37,413 bases of DNA from an uncultured Monoglobus sp. (lineage in GTDB: Bacteria > Bacillota > Clostridia > Monoglobales > Monoglobaceae): the NCBI GenBank assembly GCA_947624495.1, contig CANQKP010000004.1, forward strand, positions 1-37,413. Reading direction: 5' to 3'. Positions 15,848 through 23,358 of this stretch are shown piece after piece (the stretch's first letter is position 1; every line of letters begins with the position of its first letter). Made by a program: the position numbers and the translations under genes. The notes below the pieces were generated by a model, which was not told where the DNA came from, searched no databases, and was given only the letters and a program-made list of their open reading frames with translations.

Positions 15848-16291
15848 ATGAAAAAAGCAGTTAAAAAATATAAGTATAAAATTATCTTTGTAATCGCCGC
15901 CGCGCTTATGATCGCGGTGATTTTTGCTCTGTTTTCCGTGGACGGAGCCGCGAACCAAAAGAATATCGATTTCATAAACTCTTTCGGCTGGTCGGTCAAG
16001 GACGCTCCGTCGGACATTTCGCATATCACCGTACCCGAAAACTTGAGCGATATTTACCTAATACATTCCCAGATTTCGGGGATCGAAGGCTCGTCGATCA
16101 CCGACTTTCGCGGCAAAAGCATAACCCGGTACTCCTACACCGTACTCAACCACCAAAACTCCGAAAGCGGCAAAATACGCGCCGATGTGTTTGTGTATAA
16201 AACCGACATAATCGCAGCGGACATCGCAGACATTTCACCCGGCGGACGCATAAGCCCGATTTCGGATTTATCGGAAATGACGCCCGATTAA
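15848..16291 (+). CDS. DUF4830 domain membrane-anchored protein
   Basis: This 147-residue protein has a basic N-terminus (MKKAVKKYKYK), one hydrophobic segment at about residues 12-30 and no lipobox, so it is a single-pass or secreted protein. The remainder matches DUF4830: NIDFINSFGWSVKDAP, ITVPENLSDIY and SYTVLNHQ. Clostridia carry these small proteins in many contexts and their function is unknown. The start ATG at 15848 has TAAGGAG seven bases upstream. Confidence 0.85.
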   Translation: MKKAVKKYKYKIIFVIAAALMIAVIFALFSVDGAANQKNIDFINSFGWSVKDAPSDISHITVPENLSDIYLIHSQISGIEGSSITDFRGKSITRYSYTVLNHQNSESGKIRADVFVYKTDIIAADIADISPGGRISPISDLSEMTPD

Positions 16292-16371
16292 AATAATTAT
16301 ATCACAATGTAACGGCTGTTGCAACAAAAATCAAATTTTTTAAAAAATTTAAAAAATTTTCTATTTTTCTA

Positions 16372-16400
16372 TTGCTATTTGGTAAAAAATATTATATAAT
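16372..16400 (+). promoter_or_regulatory. Promoter of hpf
   Basis: TTGCTA (16372-16377) and TATAAT (16395-16400) with 17 bases between them. The leader to the hpf ATG is about 60 bases. The upstream spacer 16292-16371 is AT-rich and otherwise empty. Confidence 0.75.
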
Positions 16401-16469
16401 GTGAACATAAGATAAGCTTTGCAAGAATGCTTATTAGTTTAATTTATACAATCAACTGGAGGTAGTATT

Positions 16470-17006
16470 ATGACGTACAATATCATCACAAAGAAGTTCA
16501 GCCTATCCGACACGAGTAAGGATAAAATTTTGAACAAGGTAAAACGGCTGGACAAGTTTTTTGACGACAATACAAACGAATGTAAAATTGTCGTATCTGA
16601 GTTTAAGGACGATATCATCGTTGAGATCACTTTCCGCTACAAAGGATTTATAATCCGGGCGGAGGATAAGAACCGTGATCTGCTCACTGCCGTTGATAAT
16701 TGCCTCAGTGCCATTGACAGACAAATCCGCAAGAACAAGACAAAGCTCTCAAAACGTCTCCGGGGCGGCGGCTTTGACCAATACGTTGCCATTACTCCCG
16801 AACCGGAGCAGGTCGAGGAAGAGACCGAGTTCAAAATCATCAAGAAAAAGACGATCTCCGCGAAACCTATGATGGCTGAGGAAGCGATCTTGCAGATGAA
16901 TATGCTGGGTCATTCGTTCTTCATCTTTAACAATCCGGACACTATGCAGCCCAATATTGTTTATAAGAGAAAAGACGGAAACTACGCTTTAATCGAGCTT
17001 GACTGA
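16470..17006 (+). CDS. hpf: Ribosome hibernation promoting factor, long form
   Basis: This 178-residue protein has an N-terminal S30AE domain (about 1-95, with KDKILNKVKRLDKFF and IIVEITFRYKGFIIRAEDK), a charged linker, and the C-terminal dimerisation domain (about 120-178, MMAEEAILQMNMLGHSFFIF and NIVYKRKDGNYALIE). Long HPF pairs 70S ribosomes into inactive 100S dimers in slow growth. The start ATG follows TGGAGG. It is monocistronic, with its own promoter and a strong terminator. Confidence 0.97.
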   Translation: MTYNIITKKFSLSDTSKDKILNKVKRLDKFFDDNTNECKIVVSEFKDDIIVEITFRYKGFIIRAEDKNRDLLTAVDNCLSAIDRQIRKNKTKLSKRLRGGGFDQYVAITPEPEQVEEETEFKIIKKKTISAKPMMAEEAILQMNMLGHSFFIFNNPDTMQPNIVYKRKDGNYALIELD

Positions 17007-17016
17007 TAAGAATTTA

Positions 17017-17055
17017 AAACAGCTCCGCCGAAAATCGGCGGAGCTGTTTGGTTTT
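17017..17055 (+). terminator. Terminator of hpf
   Basis: AAACAGCTCCGCCGA (17017-17031), a three-base loop, then TCGGCGGAGCTGTTT (17035-17049) and GGTTTTATTT. The stem is perfect over 15 bp and reaches within five bases of the convergent AlkD-like gene, so it can serve both strands. Confidence 0.92.
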
Positions 17056-17794
17056 ATTTATTAAGCAATCCTGCCGCCCAGGTTTTATCCCCGTCCGATA
17101 CCCGATACGAGTCCCTGAGCTTTCGCACTGTCATTTTAAGCACGCTTTCACCGAGGTCAAACTCATCTTCAAGCCAACTTTTGGTGAGATCCCGATGCTT
17201 GGCAAACGCGGTAGCGATAAGCCATGCCTGCGCCATGTTCACATAGTACTCACTGCTCTTTACGCTGTTCACTTGACTTAAGGCGTAAGCGGCGCTGTTT
17301 TCGTCACTCAGATAGTGATCCAGCAGAATTATTATTCCCACCCGCTGTTCCCACGGGTTTTCGCTCTTTAAAAATCTGTATATTTCTATTTTATATTCCT
17401 CAATATAGTTTTTTATCCCCTTAAACGAGCTTACCGGCACGTCGCAGCACGCCCAGTTCTTAACCATAGCTGCGTATGTTCGTATCCTCTGGCAAAGCTC
17501 GCCGAACGGCAGCTTCATCGCCCCGACCGTCAGACCGGTTATGATTATTTCCTCCTGAGTCAATGCTTCCTTGTGCTCATATGTAACATAGTCAAGAAAC
17601 CCCCGACCGTCGGATCTTGCAATTTCCTTCGCGATGCGGCGCAGCTCAGGCACTCTTATCCCGATTATCGCACAGCCTGAATCAGGCGTAATTTTATTGT
17701 TGAACTCTCGGTATTTTTCATCAGCGAGAGACTTTAAATACCCGACATATTCCGCATAGCTTTTTTTATTCCAGTTGACCGCGCTTAAGTTCAT
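17054..17794 (-). CDS. AlkD-like DNA alkylation repair protein (HEAT-like repeats)
   Basis: This 246-residue helical-repeat protein is of the size of AlkD family DNA glycosylases, which remove N3- and N7-alkylated purines. Visible marks are GIRVPELRRIAKEIA near the N-terminus, VKNWACCDVPVSSFKGI in the active-site region (the Asp is kept) and NPWEQRVGIIILLDHYL (the Arg is kept). The start ATG at 17794 has GGAGG six bases upstream and lies inside the upstream SLOG gene, a 29-base overlap. A longer frame lacks an RBS. Activity is inferred by family; some members bind DNA without catalysis. Confidence 0.88.
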   Translation of the reverse strand: MNLSAVNWNKKSYAEYVGYLKSLADEKYREFNNKITPDSGCAIIGIRVPELRRIAKEIARSDGRGFLDYVTYEHKEALTQEEIIITGLTVGAMKLPFGELCQRIRTYAAMVKNWACCDVPVSSFKGIKNYIEEYKIEIYRFLKSENPWEQRVGIIILLDHYLSDENSAAYALSQVNSVKSSEYYVNMAQAWLIATAFAKHRDLTKSWLEDEFDLGESVLKMTVRKLRDSYRVSDGDKTWAAGLLNK

Positions 17795-18311
17795 CCGTAT
17801 CCTCCGTTTCCGCCGCATCCAGCACATTGATAACTTTAACACCGCTGTCTAAAGCATAGCTCACGGTGTACGCCGTTCCTCCGCGGGGTCTCTTAATGTA
17901 AGCCAAAACAACACGGCTGTTGTCGACCATGAACCGGTTGCGCTTTCGCATACAGTATGAGTTGTATGCACGCGACACAAATATAATCTCATCCGCCGCG
18001 TCCAGAACGCCTCGGTAACGCTTTTTCTGGACAGCGGTCCATGATTTGTCCTGCTTCTCGCATGGCAGCGCCATTATCAGACGTATATCCGGCTTTCTGC
18101 TTCTTGCCGATATGACTGCCTCTGCCGCCTCAATGTCAAACCCTATGGCGCCGCCTGAGATGAAGCAGCGTATTCCATCCCCGTAAAGCGCGTCTATCGC
18201 GCTGCTCAGACCGCGGCGCACAGCCTCAATATCGCCGCCGGATATAATCCTGTGTCCTGTAAAGCAGCAGGCGGTATCTCTGTCAAGCCTTGCGGCATTA
18301 TTTTCCGTCAA
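17766..18311 (-). CDS. SLOG-family (DUF1273/YspA-like) nucleotide-ligand-binding protein
   Basis: This 181-residue Rossmann-like protein has CCFTGHRI at the N-terminus, FISGGAIGFDIEAAEAVI, PCEKQDKSW and DNSRVVLAYIKRPRGGTAYTV, all hallmarks of the SLOG/DprA-like superfamily. These proteins are proposed to sense or process nucleotide-derived ligands. The start is taken as TTG at 18311, preceded by GGTGA. The frame stays open upstream to 18347, but that part contains the -10 box of a near-perfect promoter. It overlaps and precedes the AlkD-like gene, so the two form an operon. Confidence 0.85.
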   Translation of the reverse strand: MTENNAARLDRDTACCFTGHRIISGGDIEAVRRGLSSAIDALYGDGIRCFISGGAIGFDIEAAEAVISARSRKPDIRLIMALPCEKQDKSWTAVQKKRYRGVLDAADEIIFVSRAYNSYCMRKRNRFMVDNSRVVLAYIKRPRGGTAYTVSYALDSGVKVINVLDAAETEDTDELKRGQLE

Positions 18312-18327
18312 ATTAATCACCGCAGCA

Positions 18328-18356
18328 ATTATATCACACTTTTCCAAGGTTTACAA
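18328..18356 (-). promoter_or_regulatory. Promoter of the SLOG-AlkD operon
   Basis: TTGTAA (18356-18351) and TATAAT (18333-18328) with 17 bases between them on the minus strand. The predicted transcript begins only about ten bases before the TTG start, so the leader is very short. Confidence 0.75.
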
Positions 18357-18364
18357 GCATTTTG

Positions 18365-18664
18365 TTACAGCGGCGCGATCATTCTGATCAACATAACAAC
18401 CGAGAGTACCACAACTCCTGCCGACAGCAGCCACAGCAGTCCCTGCACCGCGACCTTCTGACGCAGCGACGGCTTTTGCGCATCTCTTGACGGATACATA
18501 AATCCGTTTATGATTCGATGCGCCTCTATCAGCAAATCGCTTTCATAACCCTTGTCATAAGGATTTTTGTCGCCCTTGTCTCTTAAAATCAATATCGCCT
18601 GTTCAATTTTGTCGGAACGTATATCGTTAATAATTACTACCTGACGTTTGTTTTTTAAAATCAT
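18365..18664 (-). CDS. Small hypothetical protein with C-terminal membrane anchor
   Basis: This 99-residue protein is not recognised. It begins MILKNKRQVVIINDIRSDKI, has a polar middle with YESDLLIEAHRIINGFM, and ends with a hydrophobic helix (about residues 73-97, VQGLLWLLSAGVVVLSVVML), so it is probably tail-anchored with the N-terminus in the cytoplasm. The start ATG at 18664 follows AAGGA; an in-frame ATG upstream at 18739 has no RBS. A palindrome lies 36 bases upstream. The N-terminal beta-alpha pattern may be a small ligand-binding fold, but no function can be given. Confidence 0.65.
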   Translation of the reverse strand: MILKNKRQVVIINDIRSDKIEQAILILRDKGDKNPYDKGYESDLLIEAHRIINGFMYPSRDAQKPSLRQKVAVQGLLWLLSAGVVVLSVVMLIRMIAPL

Positions 18665-18699
18665 AATATCATTCCTTATCGCTCTGCTTTTAATGTTAA

Positions 18700-18713
18700 T
18701 GATATTATTATCA
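18700..18713. promoter_or_regulatory. Palindrome upstream of the small membrane protein (possible operator)
   Basis: TGATATTATTATCA has dyad arms TGATA/TATCA and resembles half sites of Fur/PerR-type boxes without matching either consensus. A TTGCCT about ten bases further upstream could be part of a promoter. Confidence 0.3.
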
Positions 18714-18766
18714 TCAGGCAAGGCAAATATACCCAGCAAACAAAACTTTTACATCATAATGAATAA

Positions 18767-18795
18767 CCGCGGCAGCGCGTTATGCACTGCCGCGG
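18767..18795 (-). terminator. Hairpin terminator of the asd-dapA-dapB-ACT operon
   Basis: CCGCGGCAG (18767-18775) pairs perfectly with CTGCCGCGG (18787-18795). The hairpin begins 11 bases after the ACT gene stop. The T tract on the minus strand is weak (TTATTC), so termination is likely but not certain. Confidence 0.6.
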
Positions 18796-18805
18796 TGACC
18801 CGAAT

Positions 18806-19261
18806 TTATTTCTCCAATATTTTTTTCGCGGTCTGAGCGTCCTTAATGTCAATCAGGCATGATATTTCTGTCTCCGCCGTGGTTATCAGCTTAACCCGTA
18901 TATCCTCCTGTGCAAGAAGCGCAAACAGCTCCGCCGCGACGCCTGCCTCATAGCGCATTCCATCGCCGCTGAGCAGGATCTTTGTGTTGTTGCCGTTTAT
19001 GTCCGCCGTGATCTGCGGCGAAAGCGACCTGAACTTGCCGGTCAACCCTATGACGGCAGCAAGATCGTCCTCCGACAGGGTAAATGACAGATTTATGCTG
19101 TTCTTATACGGCGCCGTCTGACTTATCATGTCAATGCTTATATCGTTGTCGGAGATAATCCCCAATATCCGAGCAACGCTGCTTGGGTCGTTTGGGATAT
19201 TATTCAGCGTGACGATCGCTATCCCCGAAAAAAACTGTACATTCGTTATTGTCTTTATCAT
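18806..19261 (-). CDS. Stand-alone tandem ACT domain protein (aspartokinase regulatory type)
   Basis: This 151-residue protein carries two ACT domains like the C-terminal half of aspartokinase, without the kinase domain. The first has NIPNDPSSVARILGIISDND and DMISQTAPYKNSINLSFTL. The second has GDGMRYEAGVAAELFALLAQ and VKLITTAETEISCLID. Such domains bind Lys or Thr and control lysC feedback. It is the last gene of the lysine-branch operon, so it probably supplies a separate regulatory subunit or lysine sensor. No kinase domain is in the window. The start ATG at 19261 follows AAGGAGG. Confidence 0.88.
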   Translation of the reverse strand: MIKTITNVQFFSGIAIVTLNNIPNDPSSVARILGIISDNDISIDMISQTAPYKNSINLSFTLSEDDLAAVIGLTGKFRSLSPQITADINGNNTKILLSGDGMRYEAGVAAELFALLAQEDIRVKLITTAETEISCLIDIKDAQTAKKILEK

Positions 19262-19274
19262 AATGCGGCCTCCT

Positions 19275-20036
19275 TTATTTAGAGTTTTCTATAAGGTCCT
19301 TCATATTATACATTCCGGCGCTCTTTCCGTTCATAAACGCCGCCGCCTTTACCGCGCCGACCGCGAACACCTCTTTTGAAGCGGCGGAATGTTTAAGCTC
19401 GATCACCTCGTCGGTGCCTGCAAAAATGACGTCATGCTCGCCGACAATCGTTCCGCCCCGCACCGAATGTATTCCGATCTCGGTTTTGCCGCGTTTTCTG
19501 CGAACCGAATGTCTGTCATAGGTATATTCCGGATTATAGGAAACGACCTCCGACAAAGCGTCGGCAATAGCCAGCGCGGTACCGCTGGGCGCGTCCAGCT
19601 TCCGGTTATGATGCTTCTCTACGATCTCAATGTCAAACCCGCCGTCCAGCAGCTTTGCCGCCTTGCAGGCAAGATCAATGAGCAAATTAATCCCAATCGA
19701 CATATTAGCCGAGAAGAATATGGGCGCGGTCTTAGCCGCTTCGTTCATTCTTGCTCTCTGCTCATCTGAAAGTCCGGTGGTGCAGATAACCGCCGGAGTT
19801 TTTGTCTCGGCAACATAGTCTATAATTCCGTCAAACGCGGAGGGGTGCGAAAAGTCAATTATAACGTCAAACTCCTCTTTTATGTCCGCGAAGCTTGAAT
19901 ACACCGGAAATCCGCAGTCGGACGCCGTGTTTATGTCATAACCCGCGGCGATATCAACAGCCGCGGTCTCGCGGCAGACCCTCGCCACCGCCTTGCCCAT
20001 GTGTCCGCTTGCTCCGCTAAGTAAAATCTTTGTCAT
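19275..20036 (-). CDS. dapB: 4-hydroxy-tetrahydrodipicolinate reductase
   Basis: This 253-residue NAD(P)H-dependent enzyme of the diaminopimelate/lysine pathway has the Rossmann start MTKILLSGASGHMGKAV, the DFSHPSA loop and the active-site motif EKHHNRKLDAPSGTA. Length is normal. The start at 20036 is fixed by homology; a frame extension to 20156 overlaps dapA and is spurious. The RBS is weak (GGGAT), and the gene follows dapA by 19 bases. Confidence 0.96.
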   Translation of the reverse strand: MTKILLSGASGHMGKAVARVCRETAAVDIAAGYDINTASDCGFPVYSSFADIKEEFDVIIDFSHPSAFDGIIDYVAETKTPAVICTTGLSDEQRARMNEAAKTAPIFFSANMSIGINLLIDLACKAAKLLDGGFDIEIVEKHHNRKLDAPSGTALAIADALSEVVSYNPEYTYDRHSVRRKRGKTEIGIHSVRGGTIVGEHDVIFAGTDEVIELKHSAASKEVFAVGAVKAAAFMNGKSAGMYNMKDLIENSK

Positions 20037-20055
20037 TTGTATCCCAGCTTTCAAA

Positions 20056-20946
20056 TTAAAGTTTGCATTGTACGCCGTGCTTTTTAAGCTCGGCTTTAAG
20101 TACATTAAGATTGCTCTCTTCCATATCGCAGAGAGGCATTCTGAGCGGCCCCGCACCGTAACCCAGCTCGTTCATAGCCGTCTTTATCGGAATGGGATTG
20201 ACCTCGATAAACAGAGCGTTGATCAGCGAAAGCTGTTTTAAGAACAGCTCTCTTGAGCGCTCAAGCTCGCCGCTTTCGAACAGCGCGCAAATCTCGTGGG
20301 TCTCAGCCGGCAGAATATTGGAAAGCACGGATATAACACCGCTGCCGCCCAGCGACATTACCGGAACGATAATGTCGTCGTTGCCGGCGTATATAACAAG
20401 GTCGGTCTCCGCCGCGATCTTGGCGACAAACGCCAAGTCTCCGGTCGCCTCTTTTATTGCGTTGATGTTCGGTATCTCGGAAAGCTTCTTTAGCGTGTCG
20501 ATAGAAAACGACAGTCCTCCGGTCCTTCCGGGTATATTATAAAGTATTATCGGGATCTTAACGCTGTCCGCAACAGCCTTTATGTGAGCGTAAAGTCCCT
20601 TTTGTGTCGTTTTGTTGTAATACGGCGCCACGATCAGCAGTCCGTCCGCTCCGACGCTTTCGGCATAGCGGCTCAGCTCCACCGCGTGCTTGGTGTCATT
20701 GCTGCCCGTGCCGGCTATCACGGGTATTCTGCCTGCGGTCTTTGAAACCGTGAACCTGATAACCTCTTTATGCTCCTCATCAGGCATAGTCGCGGACTCT
20801 CCCGTGGTGCCGCACACGATAATAGCATCGGTGCCGTATTTTACGTGCATTTCGATCAGCTCTTCAAGCTTATCATAATTAACTCCGTTTTCGGTAAACG
20901 GCGTGATGATCGCCACACCGCTTCCGGTAAAAATAGGCTTTTTCAT
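20056..20946 (-). CDS. dapA: 4-hydroxy-tetrahydrodipicolinate synthase
   Basis: This 296-residue TIM-barrel aldolase condenses pyruvate with aspartate semialdehyde. It shows GVAIITPFTENGVNYDKLEEL, VCGTTGESATMPDEEH, VAPYYNKTTQKG, ILYNIPGRTG (the Tyr) and NINAIKEATGD (Schiff-base Lys). Length is normal. The start ATG at 20946 follows AAAGGAT. It lies between asd and dapB in an operon that carries three consecutive lysine-branch steps. Confidence 0.97.
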   Translation of the reverse strand: MKKPIFTGSGVAIITPFTENGVNYDKLEELIEMHVKYGTDAIIVCGTTGESATMPDEEHKEVIRFTVSKTAGRIPVIAGTGSNDTKHAVELSRYAESVGADGLLIVAPYYNKTTQKGLYAHIKAVADSVKIPIILYNIPGRTGGLSFSIDTLKKLSEIPNINAIKEATGDLAFVAKIAAETDLVIYAGNDDIIVPVMSLGGSGVISVLSNILPAETHEICALFESGELERSRELFLKQLSLINALFIEVNPIPIKTAMNELGYGAGPLRMPLCDMEESNLNVLKAELKKHGVQCKL

Positions 20947-20972
20947 ATCGGAAAATCCTTTCTTGAATTTGT

Positions 20973-22073
20973 TTAGTCAAAATATCCCTTTGCAGCCAAA
21001 AGCTCCGCCATAAGCACCGCTCCGCCGGCGGCTCCGCGAAGAGTGTTGTGGCTCATTGAAACCATTTTGTAATCATACTGAGACGACTCGCGCAGTCTGC
21101 CGCAGGAAATTGCCATTCCGCCGTCTATCTCCCTTGCCTCTTTGATCTGAGGCTTGTCGGGCTGCTCAGCCTCGGTGTAAACATATATGAATTGTTTAGG
21201 CGCATGGGGCAGACCAAGCTCCTGAGGCTCACCCTTAAACTCTCTCCACATATCCTCGATCTCGCTTATCGTCGGCTTGTTGTTCCGATCCTTAAAGCTG
21301 AAGAATATAGCGGCGGTGTGTCCGTCAGATACCGGGACCCTGTACGTCTGACACTCAATGCTGAGCGCGGTTGACGGCACGATCTCCTCTCCCTTGATCT
21401 CGCCCAGGATCTTGTTCGGCTCAACCTCGGACTTCATTTCCTCGCCGCCGATATACGGAATAAGATTATCGACCATCTCAGGCCAGGTCTCAAACGTCTT
21501 TCCCGCTCCGGATATTGCCTGGTAGGTCGTAACCAGCGCCTTGTCGATCGGATATTTTTGATTTATGACTGCCAAAGCCGGCAGGTACGACTGGAGCGAG
21601 CAGTTAGACTTAACCGCAATAAATCCGCGCTTTGTGCCGAGCCGCTTGCGCTGCGCGTTTATGATCTCCGCGTGCCGGGGATTGATTTCCGGAATGATCA
21701 TAGGCACATCCGGAGTATGGCGATGAGCCGAGTTGTTGGAGACGACCGGACACTCTGCCTTGGCATATCTCTCCTCAAGCGCCTTGATCTCGTCCTTTTT
21801 CATATCGACCGCGCAAAAGACAAAATCCACAAGACCCGCGATTTTCTCCACATCGGCGGTCGCGTCATAAACAACCATATCCTTAACCGAGTCGGGAATT
21901 TCCTGAGTCATAGCCCAGCGCTTTCCCACAGCCTCAGTATACTTCCTGCCCGCGCTTCTGGGAGAAGCGGCAAGCAGCTTTATATTAAACCACGGATGAT
22001 CGTGAAGCAGCGTTATGAAGCGCTGACCAACCATACCTGTGGCGCCGATAATTCCAACATCATACTGTTTCAA
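20973..22073 (-). CDS. asd: Aspartate-semialdehyde dehydrogenase (archaeal/fungal-like type)
   Basis: This 366-residue enzyme reduces aspartyl phosphate to the semialdehyde. It has YDVGIIGATGMVGQRF (NADP site), VKSNCSLQSYLPAL with the catalytic Cys, TYQAISGAGK, and CQTYRVPVSDGHTA. The sequence pattern is of the archaeal/fungal branch rather than the E. coli branch. The start is TTG at 22073, eight bases after a perfect AAGGAGG; an in-frame ATG at 22097 lies upstream of that RBS and is rejected. It is the first gene of the operon, directly behind a consensus promoter. Confidence 0.95.
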   Translation of the reverse strand: MKQYDVGIIGATGMVGQRFITLLHDHPWFNIKLLAASPRSAGRKYTEAVGKRWAMTQEIPDSVKDMVVYDATADVEKIAGLVDFVFCAVDMKKDEIKALEERYAKAECPVVSNNSAHRHTPDVPMIIPEINPRHAEIINAQRKRLGTKRGFIAVKSNCSLQSYLPALAVINQKYPIDKALVTTYQAISGAGKTFETWPEMVDNLIPYIGGEEMKSEVEPNKILGEIKGEEIVPSTALSIECQTYRVPVSDGHTAAIFFSFKDRNNKPTISEIEDMWREFKGEPQELGLPHAPKQFIYVYTEAEQPDKPQIKEAREIDGGMAISCGRLRESSQYDYKMVSMSHNTLRGAAGGAVLMAELLAAKGYFD

Positions 22074-22108
22074 AACTATAATCCTCCTTGAATTCATTCG
22101 TATATATA

Positions 22109-22137
22109 ATTATATGACAATATCCTTATTATGTCAA
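22109..22137 (-). promoter_or_regulatory. Promoter of the asd-dapA-dapB-ACT operon
   Basis: TTGACA (22137-22132) and TATAAT (22114-22109) with a 17-base spacer, a perfect consensus. The leader is only about 30 bases, so no lysine riboswitch can be present; feedback control probably acts on enzymes. Confidence 0.88.
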
Positions 22138-22257
22138 ATGCTTTTTTCGCTTTCGGCGTAAATTTTTAACCGCCGCGCAGCGGGGTTTTTATACATTATA
22201 CTGCAAAACCCAAACCAGGCGCCCGCAAAAATTATTACAAAAATTTCAAAAAAACTC

Positions 22258-22286
22258 TTGCATTCTGAAAAATAAAGTGTTATAAT
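22258..22286 (+). promoter_or_regulatory. Promoter of rpsT
   Basis: TTGCAT (22258-22263) and TATAAT (22281-22286) with 17 bases between them, about 50 bases before the rpsT start and divergent from the asd promoter. Confidence 0.8.
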
Positions 22287-22335
22287 ATCTGTTACTGATG
22301 TAAAAATCAAATAGTATTTGTCTGGAGGTGAAATT

Positions 22336-22596
22336 ATGCCTAATATTAAATCAGCTAAAAAGAGAGTAAAGGTCATCGCAAACAAAACTCTCCGTAATAA
22401 GATGAACAAATCACAGCTCAAGACTGCCGTTAAGAAGTTTGAGGAGTCTTTAAAGCAGGGCAAAGACGCTGCCTCCGACGCTTACAAGGTTGTTGTGAAA
22501 AAGACTGACCAGGCTGTGGCAAAGGGTATTCTTCACAAGAACACCGCTGCACGCAGAAAGAGCCAGTATGCTAACATGATGAACAAGCTTTCCTAA
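22336..22596 (+). CDS. rpsT: 30S ribosomal protein S20
   Basis: This 86-residue basic helical protein binds 16S rRNA early in assembly. It starts MPNIKSAKKRVKVIANKTLR and has KGILHKNTAARRKSQYA near the end, both typical. The start ATG at 22336 follows TGGAGGTGAAATT; an upstream in-frame alternative at 22318 would include the RBS. It is monocistronic. Confidence 0.98.
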   Translation: MPNIKSAKKRVKVIANKTLRNKMNKSQLKTAVKKFEESLKQGKDAASDAYKVVVKKTDQAVAKGILHKNTAARRKSQYANMMNKLS

Positions 22597-22690
22597 GCTG
22601 TTCTCAGCGCGGAAACGCGCAGTTAAAATTGATTGCAATGATTGCATTCGCAGTCTGACACTTAAAGTCAATAAAATTCTACGAACTTCT

Positions 22691-22716
22691 GAGCCGCGGC
22701 GCGGCTCTTTTGTTTT
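22691..22716 (+). terminator. Terminator of rpsT
   Basis: GAGCCGC (22691-22697), loop GGC, GCGGCTC (22701-22707), then TTTTGTTTT. It lies about 95 bases beyond the rpsT stop. Confidence 0.85.
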
Positions 22717-22756
22717 GCGCATTTTTGGAATAAATTACATTAATTTCATAAACTGC

Positions 22757-22785
22757 TTGAAACTTCGGTCTATATATGATATAAT
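22757..22785 (+). promoter_or_regulatory. Promoter of the nitroreductase gene
   Basis: TTGAAA (22757-22762) and TATAAT (22780-22785), 17 bases apart, about 32 bases before the TTG start codon. Confidence 0.8.
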
Positions 22786-22817
22786 GACTATATATTATTG
22801 AAACGGAGTGATATGAT

Positions 22818-23339
22818 TTGAACGAAACGATTAAGACAATTATAAGCCGCCGAAGTATTCGCAAGTTTAAACCCGACCCTGTGGAAAAGGATAAGCTTGA
22901 CGCGATACTTGAGGCGGGAACATACGCCCCGACCGCTATGGGCAGACAGGCTCCGGTCATGGTTGTGGTGACCGACCCCGAAATGATTGACAGACTTGAA
23001 GAGATCAACGCGCGCTTTACCGCGAACGAGCATCCGTTTTACGGCGCAAAGACCGTTGTGATAGTGTTTGCGGACACTGAGCTTTCGGGGAACAACTCGA
23101 TGCAGGACGGCAGCCTTGTTATGGGCAATCTGATGCTCGCGGCTCACTCGCTTGGCGTTGACTCGTGCTGGATAAACCGCGCGACCGAGAGCTTCAAGAC
23201 TCCCGAAGGACTTGAAATTATGAAAAAGTGGGGGCTTGGAGAAAACTTCGTGGGCGTGGGCAACTGTATTCTCGGCTACCGCGACTGCGAATACCCCGAA
23301 CCCAAACCGCGCAAAGAAAATTATATAATCTGGGATTAA
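22818..23339 (+). CDS. Nitroreductase family FMN-dependent oxidoreductase
   Basis: This 173-residue protein is of the short NfsB/FMN family. It has ISRRSIRKFKPDPVEKDKL (FMN phosphate contact), EAGTYAPTAMGRQ, DGSLVMGNLMLAAHSLGVDSCW and a C-terminal LGYRDCEYPEPKPRKEN. Such proteins reduce quinones, nitro compounds or flavins; the substrate is unknown. The start is TTG at 22818 after GGAGTGATAT; no ATG is available in frame nearby. It may be co-transcribed with the following lipoprotein (19-base gap). Confidence 0.93.
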   Translation: MNETIKTIISRRSIRKFKPDPVEKDKLDAILEAGTYAPTAMGRQAPVMVVVTDPEMIDRLEEINARFTANEHPFYGAKTVVIVFADTELSGNNSMQDGSLVMGNLMLAAHSLGVDSCWINRATESFKTPEGLEIMKKWGLGENFVGVGNCILGYRDCEYPEPKPRKENYIIWD

Positions 23340-23358
23340 ATCAGAGGGAGTGATCAGT

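Noticed and set aside
22074-22137. Possible lysine riboswitch upstream of asd
   Set aside because: The promoter lies about 36 bases from the start codon, far too close for a lysine riboswitch.
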